A stretch of 6,391 nucleotides of DNA from the NCBI GenBank assembly GCA_900549215.1, contig URNJ01000104.1:1-6391 (forward strand), given 5' to 3'. The first letter of the stretch is position 1, and every line of letters starts with the position of its first letter. The notes beneath the pieces were generated by a model. It worked only from the letters and a program-made list of their open reading frames with translations, made no database searches and had not been told where the DNA came from. The DNA comes from an uncultured Collinsella sp. (GTDB lineage: Bacteria > Actinomycetota > Coriobacteriia > Coriobacteriales > Coriobacteriaceae). The position numbers and the translations under genes are program-made. Positions 1-6,049 of this stretch are shown here, piece by piece.

Positions 1-1
1 C

Positions 2-1279
2 CTGCTCGATGACGCTCCCGCCGATGCGCTGCCGCCGGTGGTGGCGGAGCGCCGCGAGCGCTATCGGGCTGCCGGTATTGCGACCGACGAGGTCGAGCTT
101 GCTGCCGGCGTTGCCGACGAGCAGGGGCGTGTGGATACTGCCGTGGGCGGCTATAACCGTGCGGTGCGTCGTCTGTACGGCCCCGGCACGCCGTGGGGCG
201 AGGTTGCCGAGTGGCAGACAGCTACGATGGAGGAGCTTGAACGTCAGCAGCACATCAACGAGACGGCGAAGCATCGCGTGGTGGGGCTCGTTATCGAGAC
301 GCGCCCCGATGCCGTAACGCCGCAGGCCCTCACGCTTATCCGCCGCCTGGGCTGCACCAAGATCCAGATGGGCATCCAGAGCCTTGACCAGCATCTGCTC
401 GACATTAACGAGCGTCGCATTACGGTCGCTCAGATTGAGCGTGCGTTTTCGCTTGCACGCCTGTTTGGCTTTAAGATCCACGCGCATTTTATGCTCAACT
501 TGCTGGGCGCCACGCCCGAGGGGGACAAGCGCGACTACGAGTGCTTTATGACCGAGGGGGCCTTTATGCCCGACGAGGTCAAGGTCTACCCGTGTGCGCT
601 CATCGAGGGCTCGCGCCTGGTGGGCTGCTACGAGCGCGGCGAGTGGCGCCCCTATACCGAGGAAGAGCTGCTCGATGTACTGGCCGATGACATCGTGGTG
701 ACGCCGGCATTCTGCCGCATCAGTCGCATGATCCGCGACTTTAGCTCCGACGACATTATGGTGGGCAACAAGAAACCTAACCTGCGTCAGCTCGTTGAGA
801 ACCGCCTGGCTGCTCGGGGCGACGGTGCGACGGTGCGTGAGATTCGCTATCGCGAGATCAGCACGGCGGGTGCCGACCTGGATGAGTTGACCCTTGACGA
901 GGAAGTGACGTACGAGACGCCGGTGACGCACGAGCGCTTTTTGCAGTGGGTGACTCCCGAAGGCAAGATCGCCGGCTTTTTGCGCCTGTCGCTGCCCGAC
1001 CGTTCGTTTGTTGCCACGCACGCGGACGAGCTGCCAACGGGGCCGGAGGAGGCGATGATTCGCGAGGTGCACGTGTATGGCATGGCGGCGCGCGTGGGGG
1101 ATCAAGGCCAGGCGGCGCAGCACCATGGATTGGGACGGTCGCTGGTGGAGCGTGCGTGCCATATTGCCCGGGATGCGGGCTATGCGCGTATCAACGTGAT
1201 TAGCGCGATCGGTACGCGCGAGTACTATCGCCATTTGGGTTTTTATGACCACGGACTCTATCTGCAAAAGGAGCTCTAA
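2..1279 (+). CDS. elp3: Elp3-like radical SAM / GNAT tRNA U34-modifying enzyme (5'-truncated by window edge)
   Basis: C-terminal part of an Elp3 homologue. The frame is open to the left edge, so the real start and the radical-SAM cysteine cluster lie outside. Elp3 enzymes join a radical-SAM core to a GNAT acetyl-CoA domain and make carboxymethyl-type modifications at wobble uridine 34 of tRNA in the cytoplasm. Visible Elp3 hallmarks, numbering from the GTG at 38: INETAKHRVVGLVIETRPD (73-91), GCTKIQMGIQS (105-115), KIHAHFMLNLLG (146-157), the KVYPCALIEG strand (182-191), and the linker SRMIRDFSSDDIMVGNKKPN (229-248). The GNAT domain follows, with EVHVYG (343-348), acetyl-CoA loop QHHGLG (361-366) and VISAIGTREYYRHLGF (387-402). 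The GTG at 38 is not the true start, because the frame continues upstream. The first 45 or so visible residues (Ala/Asp/Glu-rich) resemble nothing I know in the family and may be an insertion. The CxCxxC zinc-site cysteines of many prokaryotic Elp3 proteins are absent around 263-273. Family assignment is firm; the exact tRNA product is inferred. Confidence 0.9.
   Translation: MLDDAPADALPPVVAERRERYRAAGIATDEVELAAGVADEQGRVDTAVGGYNRAVRRLYGPGTPWGEVAEWQTATMEELERQQHINETAKHRVVGLVIETRPDAVTPQALTLIRRLGCTKIQMGIQSLDQHLLDINERRITVAQIERAFSLARLFGFKIHAHFMLNLLGATPEGDKRDYECFMTEGAFMPDEVKVYPCALIEGSRLVGCYERGEWRPYTEEELLDVLADDIVVTPAFCRISRMIRDFSSDDIMVGNKKPNLRQLVENRLAARGDGATVREIRYREISTAGADLDELTLDEEVTYETPVTHERFLQWVTPEGKIAGFLRLSLPDRSFVATHADELPTGPEEAMIREVHVYGMAARVGDQGQAAQHHGLGRSLVERACHIARDAGYARINVISAIGTREYYRHLGFYDHGLYLQKEL
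1268..1273 (+). promoter_or_regulatory. Shine-Dalgarno inside the end of elp3 for the downstream gene
   Basis: AAGGAG lies six bases before the ATG at 1280, within the last codons of elp3 (encoding ...QKEL). The elp3 stop TAA at 1277-1279 directly abuts the next start codon. Good spacing and zero intergenic distance fix the start of the downstream gene and imply co-transcription with translational coupling. Confidence 0.8.
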
Positions 1280-2158
1280 ATGAACAAGCCGAGTGTTTCT
1301 GCCGGCGTCGTTGCCGGCGTTGCCCTGGGAGCCGCAGCGCTTGGTGCGGCCGCTGTCGCTGTTCGTGCTGCCTGTCTGCAGGTTGCGCGAACCCGCAATG
1401 GGTTGGCGCGTGTGAAACGCGTGCACGATGAGGGCGGCGATGAGATTCGCGTGTTGGTGCAAGGCGGCGTCTACCAAAGCGCAAGCTACGTTGGCGAGCG
1501 TTGGGCGGAGCCCGTCTTTGCGTACTATCGTGCGTTTGACGATGCGTTTGAGGCCGAGGATGCAATGCGTGACGCTTATGGTCACGGTATCGACCGTGTG
1601 CTTATGCTGGGCGGCGGCGGGTTTGCCTATCCCAAGTTTGCGCTGATGTCGCACGAGAGCTTGCGCATGGACGTTATCGAGTATGACGGAGAGATTACGC
1701 GCCTAGCGCGCCGCTGGTTCTACCTGGACGAGCTGGAGCGCGCGGTGGGCGACCGCTTGCGGGTGATTACCGCTGAGGCTCGCTCGTATCTGGGTGTGAC
1801 GAGCGTGGGGCATCGTCGCTACGACGTGATCGTGAGCGATTGCTTTGGTGGTGCCGAGCCCGTGCGCGAGCTGGCGACCGTTGAGGCGCTGCGTCTGGCG
1901 CGGGGCAGCCTGAACCCCGGGGGTATCTACGTGGCTAATATCGTGAGCGCAAACGAGGGGAGCGATGTGACGTTCCTTCGCGACTGCGCTGCCACGGCAC
2001 TCGAGGTATTCGCCCACGCCTGGGTGGTCCCATGCGGCGATGCAGAGTTCGGCGGCGAGGAGAACTACCTGCTCATCGCTAGCGACGGTGACTATGCCTT
2101 TGCCGAAGCCGTGCCCTTCGACACCGACTTCCTCGGCACCGTCCTTCACGACAAGTAA
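1280..2158 (+). CDS. Membrane-anchored spermidine synthase-like (methyltransferase-fold) protein
   Basis: A 292-residue protein with a Rossmann-type SAM/decarboxy-SAM binding fold of the spermidine synthase superfamily. Residues 8-36 are an Ala/Val/Gly-rich hydrophobic stretch followed by Arg-containing residues. This suggests one N-terminal membrane anchor or uncleaved signal, which soluble SpeE enzymes lack. The fold is marked by the glycine loop VLMLGGGGFAYPKF (107-120), the acidic end of strand 2, DVIEYD (131-136), VITAEARSYL (162-171), YDVIVSDCFGG (181-191) and a LNPGGIYVANIVS strand (211-223). In true spermidine synthases the last acidic motif usually reads D-S/T-S/T-D-P; here it is D-C-F-G-G. 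That is closer to the 'fused MFS/spermidine synthase' and orphan methyltransferase-like relatives, so polyamine synthesis should not be assumed. The start is supported by AAGGAG six bases upstream. It is probably in an operon with elp3; why it sits next to a tRNA-modification gene is unknown. Fold is confident, substrate is not. Confidence 0.78.
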   Translation: MNKPSVSAGVVAGVALGAAALGAAAVAVRAACLQVARTRNGLARVKRVHDEGGDEIRVLVQGGVYQSASYVGERWAEPVFAYYRAFDDAFEAEDAMRDAYGHGIDRVLMLGGGGFAYPKFALMSHESLRMDVIEYDGEITRLARRWFYLDELERAVGDRLRVITAEARSYLGVTSVGHRRYDVIVSDCFGGAEPVRELATVEALRLARGSLNPGGIYVANIVSANEGSDVTFLRDCAATALEVFAHAWVVPCGDAEFGGEENYLLIASDGDYAFAEAVPFDTDFLGTVLHDK

Positions 2159-2186
2159 GTCTCCCCGTCCCAAAAAAAGACTGGTC

Positions 2187-4631
2187 CTAGGCGTGGTCGC
2201 GCCAGCTGCGGACACGCTGCTTCATGCCCTCTATGTCGAGCACGCCTTCGGCAAAGCCCTTGCGCACGAGCTCTTCGGGAACAAACTCGTCGTAGCGGTC
2301 AAAGTAAGGCACCTCGCCAGGATAGACGAGCTCGATGGGATCGAAGTCCTTCTCGGCCTCGGCGGTGAGCACCTCAAAGAACGTCTCCTCGTCGGCCTTC
2401 ATCTTAAACTGCATAAAGTACGGGCGTGACGGGTCGAGTCCGCGAAGGCCCAGCTCCGCGGTACATTTAATCTTGAGCATGCGCTCGAGCGCCAAAAAGG
2501 CGTAGCTGCCCAGCCAGGGGAAGAGCACCCAGGTATCGCCGCCCAGGTTGATGAGCGGCTTGGTTCCCGCACCCGAAATCTCGGCCGTATGACGAGCCTG
2601 TGCTAAGCGGGCCCGTGCGTTACCCATAAGGTACGGATATGCCGCGTGCTCGTTGAGCGCCTTGCGCATGCGCTCGAGTACGTGTGTATTGATGTCGCCG
2701 GGGCAGTCGCCAAAGTAGGCCGGCACCCGGCCCTTGACCTGCGTGGCAAAGACGGTGTGGCGCCTCCAGTCCACTTCCTCGACAATCCAGCAGTGTCCGG
2801 CGATGGCGATGCGCTCACCGGGCGGTGGCGGATTGACGATCGTGCCCAACTCGGCCGACTCGCTGCGAACGGTGAACTCCTCGTTTTCCTGGAATACGGC
2901 GTAGAACTTAAAGTTGTTAATGATGCGCTCACCCGCGAGACCCACGATGAGCCCACCGCCCTCGGTGACCTGGATGTGGTCGATCTTGATGAGGTGGCGC
3001 AGCAGTACGCGATAGTCATCGGCCGAGACGCGGTGGAAATAGCTGAGCGTGAGTACACGCTGAGCAAGCTCGGCCGGTGTGAGCTCGCCGGCGCTGGCGA
3101 GCGTCGACATGGTCTGGTGATAGAGCAAACTGTAGGGGAGTCGATCGAGCTCGGGTGGCTCGACCCATTTTTCCTCGCGATAGAGTTGTACGAGCGCGAT
3201 GCCCTGCAAGAGCTTCCAGGGAATCGTCTCGGGCATCATCGTGCGCGGCTCGGGCTCTTCCTCGCGCATGACAAACCACATCTCGGGCGGAAGGTCGCGG
3301 CGTCCTGTGCGACCCATTCGCTGCAAAAAGGAGCTGACGGTAAACGGCGCGTCGATCTGGAAGGCGCGCTCCAGACGGCCGATATCGATACCGAGTTCCA
3401 GCGTAGAGGTAGTGACGGTCGTTTGTGCCTGTTCCTCGTCGCGCATGAGCTCTTCTGCCGTCTCGCGCAGCGATGCCGAGAGGTTGCCATGATGGATAAG
3501 GAAGCGGTCGGGCTCGTGCCGGCTTTCACAGTAGCTGCGCAACATGGAGCACACGGCCTCTGCCTCCTCACGCGAGTTGGCAAAGACCAGGCACTTGCGC
3601 CCGCGGGTGTGTTCGAAGATATAGCCCATGCCGGGATCGGCGTTGTCGGGCGCGGTGTCGGTGGGGTTGAGGAGCGCCTGCTCGGCTGCCTGCGGGATGT
3701 CGACTTCGCCCTCGGGGGCCGAGGAAGTGCGGCTGTCCTTGGGGGCAGCCTTGCCCCGTGCCTGCTCGCGACGTTGGCGGCGCTCCTCTTGTGTGAGCTG
3801 TCCGCTATGGCGCATGTCTTGGGCGCCGGCGGGCAGTGCCGCGGGTGCCGCCGCCTCGATGCGTTCGCACGCAAGCACTTCGGCCTCTTGAGGGCCCATG
3901 CTCTCGAATCCCCGCTGCTGTGCCTGGGGACCCGAGTTGTAGAAGTGCTCCATGGAGATACGCCACACGCGGCGCGGCTCCTCAAAGCGGGGGATGACGC
4001 AGTCGCGTCCCGTTCCCTGTGAGAGAAAAGCGCCCGTGCGCTCGGGGTCGCCGATGGTAGCGGAAAGGCCAATGCGTCGAGGCTGCACGCCGGCCATGCG
4101 CGAGAGACGTTCGATAAGGCAGAGCGTCTGCCCGCCGCGGTCACCGCGCATGAGCGAGTGGACCTCGTCGATGACCACATAACGCAGGTCGCAGAACATA
4201 CGCGGGATCGCCATGTGCTTGTGGATCAGGAGTGCCTCGAGTGATTCGGGCGTAATCTGCAGGATACCGCTCGGCTTTTTGATGAGCTTTGCCTTGTGCG
4301 ACTGCGAGACATCGCCGTGCCAGTGCCAGACGGGGATATCGGCCTCTTCGCAGAGGTCGTTGAGGCGAACGAACTGGTCGTTGATGAGCGCTTTGAGGGG
4401 GCCAATGTAGAGGGCGCCAACGCTCGCGGGCGGGTTCTCCCAAAACTCGGTCAGGATGGGAAAGAAGGCTGCCTCAGTTTTGCCAGATGCCGTGGATGCC
4501 GTCAGGAGCACATTGTCCTGAGTGTTAAAGATGGCATCAGCTGCTGCAACCTGGATGGAGCGTAGACTCTCCCAATCGTGGGAGTAGATGAAGTCTTGGA
4601 TAAACGGGGCGTAGCGGTCAAAGGCGTTCAC
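2187..4631 (-). CDS. Lhr-like superfamily 2 DEVH-box helicase (BrxHI-like)
   Basis: ATP-dependent DNA/RNA-remodelling helicase of superfamily 2, about 814 residues from the GTG chosen here. In order: motif I TASTASGKTE (44-53), Ia YIGPLKAL (75-82), TPES (127-130), motif II DEVH (155-158), motif III LSATIG (189-194). A roughly 100-residue low-complexity charged segment (about 235-335) follows. The second RecA domain has KCLVFANSREEAE (346-358), HHGNLS (380-385), motif V TTSTLELGIDIG (407-418) and motif VI QRMGRTGRR (437-445). The remaining 370 or so residues fit the winged-helix and beta-rich C-terminal modules of Lhr-type proteins; their role is less certain. The start is GTG at 4631, behind AAAGGAGG four bases upstream. 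An in-frame TTG at 4661 (824 residues) has no ribosome site. Last gene of the minus-strand block, about 116 bases after the ATPase. With that neighbour it parallels BrxD-BrxHI of type 2 BREX, hence an inferred role in defence or DNA processing. A general Lhr-like repair helicase is the alternative. Confidence 0.88.
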   Translation of the reverse strand: MNAFDRYAPFIQDFIYSHDWESLRSIQVAAADAIFNTQDNVLLTASTASGKTEAAFFPILTEFWENPPASVGALYIGPLKALINDQFVRLNDLCEEADIPVWHWHGDVSQSHKAKLIKKPSGILQITPESLEALLIHKHMAIPRMFCDLRYVVIDEVHSLMRGDRGGQTLCLIERLSRMAGVQPRRIGLSATIGDPERTGAFLSQGTGRDCVIPRFEEPRRVWRISMEHFYNSGPQAQQRGFESMGPQEAEVLACERIEAAAPAALPAGAQDMRHSGQLTQEERRQRREQARGKAAPKDSRTSSAPEGEVDIPQAAEQALLNPTDTAPDNADPGMGYIFEHTRGRKCLVFANSREEAEAVCSMLRSYCESRHEPDRFLIHHGNLSASLRETAEELMRDEEQAQTTVTTSTLELGIDIGRLERAFQIDAPFTVSSFLQRMGRTGRRDLPPEMWFVMREEEPEPRTMMPETIPWKLLQGIALVQLYREEKWVEPPELDRLPYSLLYHQTMSTLASAGELTPAELAQRVLTLSYFHRVSADDYRVLLRHLIKIDHIQVTEGGGLIVGLAGERIINNFKFYAVFQENEEFTVRSESAELGTIVNPPPPGERIAIAGHCWIVEEVDWRRHTVFATQVKGRVPAYFGDCPGDINTHVLERMRKALNEHAAYPYLMGNARARLAQARHTAEISGAGTKPLINLGGDTWVLFPWLGSYAFLALERMLKIKCTAELGLRGLDPSRPYFMQFKMKADEETFFEVLTAEAEKDFDPIELVYPGEVPYFDRYDEFVPEELVRKGFAEGVLDIEGMKQRVRSWRDHA

Positions 4632-4747
4632 GGGGCCTCCTTTCAAAAACGAATCTCTCAACGCGGTGGGCAGTGGCTTGCTACATTACTGCCTCGACGT
4701 TTGCCCAGATAAAACCTGCCAAAATAAACCTGTCCCTTTTTGGCAGG
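4632..4747. other. Non-coding gap between ATPase and helicase genes
   Basis: About 116 bases, the only sizeable spacer in the minus-strand block; the other visible junctions overlap or abut. It holds the inverted repeat next to the ATPase stop and the helicase Shine-Dalgarno at the other end. Between them, on the minus strand, a TAATGT could act as a -10 box, but no -35 sits at a proper distance. I see no convincing promoter, small gene or structured RNA beyond the hairpin. Confidence 0.6.
4636..4643 (-). promoter_or_regulatory. Strong Shine-Dalgarno that decides the helicase start
   Basis: On the minus strand AAAGGAGG is followed by four C residues and then GTG (4631-4629) and AAC GCC TTT. 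This near-perfect anti-16S match lies inside the longer open frame that begins with TTG at 4661. The TTG has no purine-rich site in front of it, so GTG is the better start despite the slightly short spacing. Confidence 0.75.
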
Positions 4748-4749
4748 TT
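4713..4749 (-). terminator. 12-bp perfect inverted repeat after the ATPase gene; candidate terminator/attenuator
   Basis: Plus-strand arms AACCTGCCAAAA (4713-4724) and TTTTGGCAGGTT (4738-4749) are exact reverse complements around a 13-base loop. On the minus strand the hairpin begins within the ATPase stop codon (TAA at 4750-4748) and is followed by TTATCT. The U-tract is short and the inner stem is A/U, so this is an imperfect intrinsic terminator; it may instead attenuate readthrough into the helicase. The loop holds another CAGGTTTA (plus strand TAAACCTG, 4725-4732), which can pair with the same outer arm and gives an alternative hairpin. A dispersed palindromic repeat is another possibility. 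Confidence 0.5.
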
Positions 4750-6049
4750 AGATGGTGAATTCGGCGAAGTTACGGTCGCCGTCTGCGGTGCCGGTGTCGC
4801 CTGTTGCGGCCGGCGCCAGCGCGTCGCCGCCGACGCTTTGCAGCAGCTCGGCCACGTTGGCGTCGGGGTTTTGGCATAGGATGTCGAGCAGCTCGATAAA
4901 GTCACGAATGACTTCACGCGGCGTCAGATGCGTGTCGGCTCCCACGCGACCGAACTCGATCTTGAGAAAGTCCACCAAGTCGCTCTCGGTAAGCGTGGGC
5001 GTCCAACCAAAGTAGCCGGCATGGATCTGCATGAGTTTTTCGATGAGCACCAGCAGCTCCTCATAGGTGAGCGGCTGCAGGCGAATGATGGGCGCGAGCA
5101 TGTCCTTAAGGTCCTCGCGTGCAAAGCGGCCTTGAGCGAGTCGGCTGCGCAGGGCCTCGTAGGAGAACACGCCGCGGCGGCGGTCTTCGATGGAGGTTGG
5201 CGTGCCGCCCATGATCATGCCCAGGTACTGCGCCTTGCCCTGGAGCGTATCGTTGTACATGGTCAGGATCTTCTCGTAGTTGTATTGGCGTGTGATGGCG
5301 TTGGGAATCTTGTACAGATTCACGAGCTCGTCGATGAGCACCAGCATGCCCTTGTAGCCGCTGCAGACCAAAAAGCGTGCAATGAGCTTAACGTAGTCGT
5401 ACCAGTCTTCATCGCTGATGATGGTCGAGGAGCCCAGCTCGGCGCGTGCCTCGCTCTTGGTGCGGTACTCGCCGCGAATCCATTTGGTCACGCGGCTCAT
5501 AGCCTCTTCATCACCCTCGGATACTGCCGCGCGGTAGCGGCGGAGCATGCGGGCGAAGTCGAAGCCGTGGACCATCTCCTCGAGCGGGGCCAGTTGGGCA
5601 TTGACGGCAGACTCGTCGGCATCGGCACACGAGGCGACCCAACGATCCAGGATAAGGTTGAGCGCACCGCCCTCGGGGCGCGTTTTAGTCGATATGTTGC
5701 GGATGAGCTCACGGTAGGTGGCAAGGCCCTGACCCTGGCCGCCCTGCAGGCGGCGCTCAGGGGATAGGTCGGCATCAGCGACGACGAATCCTTCACCCAT
5801 GGCGTGCGTGCGGATGGTCTGGAGCAAAAAGCTCTTGCCGGCGCCGTAACGACCGACCAGAAAGCGGAAGCTCGCGCCACCGTCGGCGATGAGACTCAGA
5901 TCGGTGAGCAGGGCGCGGATTTCGACCTCGCGCCCTACGGTGATGTAGGGAAGGCCGATGCGTGGGACCACGCCGCCCTTGAGTGAGTTGAGAATGACGG
6001 CTGCGACGCGCTTGGGCACGCGGGGTGCTGCGGATGCGGTATCACTCAT
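4748..6049 (-). CDS. BREX/DUF2791-type P-loop ATPase (BrxD-like)
   Basis: A 433-residue AAA+/STAND-like ATPase of the family named 'BREX system ATP-binding domain' (formerly DUF2791). After a short N-terminal tail comes VGREVEIRALL (38-48), typical of the lead-in helix. Walker A is GRYGAGKS (66-73, Lys72), and Walker B is MLVLIDEL (235-242, Asp240-Glu241). A sensor-like strand YLGMIMGGTP (275-284) and an arginine-rich SYEALRSRLAQGRF (296-309) follow, the latter a plausible arginine-finger region. A helical C-terminal domain contains PLTYEELLVLIEKL and LTPREVIRDFIELLDIL (375-391), the latter typical of the family. The last 25 or so residues are Ala/Gly/Asp-rich and probably disordered. The ATG at 6049 overlaps the upstream TerB-type gene by 8 bases; a weak AGAGG lies 11 bases upstream, so initiation probably depends on translational coupling. 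Family members occur as BrxD in type 2 BREX and in TerB-associated neighbourhoods. It is inferred to be an ATP-driven switch or loader for the neighbouring helicase. Confidence 0.87.
   Translation of the reverse strand: MSDTASAAPRVPKRVAAVILNSLKGGVVPRIGLPYITVGREVEIRALLTDLSLIADGGASFRFLVGRYGAGKSFLLQTIRTHAMGEGFVVADADLSPERRLQGGQGQGLATYRELIRNISTKTRPEGGALNLILDRWVASCADADESAVNAQLAPLEEMVHGFDFARMLRRYRAAVSEGDEEAMSRVTKWIRGEYRTKSEARAELGSSTIISDEDWYDYVKLIARFLVCSGYKGMLVLIDELVNLYKIPNAITRQYNYEKILTMYNDTLQGKAQYLGMIMGGTPTSIEDRRRGVFSYEALRSRLAQGRFAREDLKDMLAPIIRLQPLTYEELLVLIEKLMQIHAGYFGWTPTLTESDLVDFLKIEFGRVGADTHLTPREVIRDFIELLDILCQNPDANVAELLQSVGGDALAPAATGDTGTADGDRNFAEFTI

Noticed and set aside
1280..2158. Annotation as bona fide spermidine synthase (speE)
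   Set aside because: The catalytic D-S/T-S/T-D-P motif is altered and a membrane anchor is present, so only the fold can be claimed.
2158..2182. Possible bidirectional terminator between the convergent genes
   Set aside because: The stem is only five base pairs (AGTCT/AGACT) with a 15-base loop and no GC-rich core, so it is too weak to annotate.
2646..4022. A 458-codon plus-strand open frame inside the helicase gene
   Set aside because: It lies antisense to a gene with complete helicase motifs. Its product shows no recognisable domain and mirrors the GC-rich codon pattern, so it is a shadow frame.
3236..4180. A 314-codon minus-strand frame overlapping the helicase in another phase
   Set aside because: It is Arg/Ser/Pro-rich low complexity with no domain and is fully contained in the helicase gene.
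4680..4750. Possible helicase promoter with TTGGCA as -35 and TAATGT as -10 on the minus strand
   Set aside because: The spacer is about 28 bases, far from the usual 16-18, and the TTGGCA is part of the palindrome.
4928..5767. A 279-codon plus-strand open frame opposite the ATPase gene
   Set aside because: It is antisense to a clear Walker A/B ATPase, and its His/Ala/Val-rich composition is typical of reverse-complement frames in GC-rich DNA.
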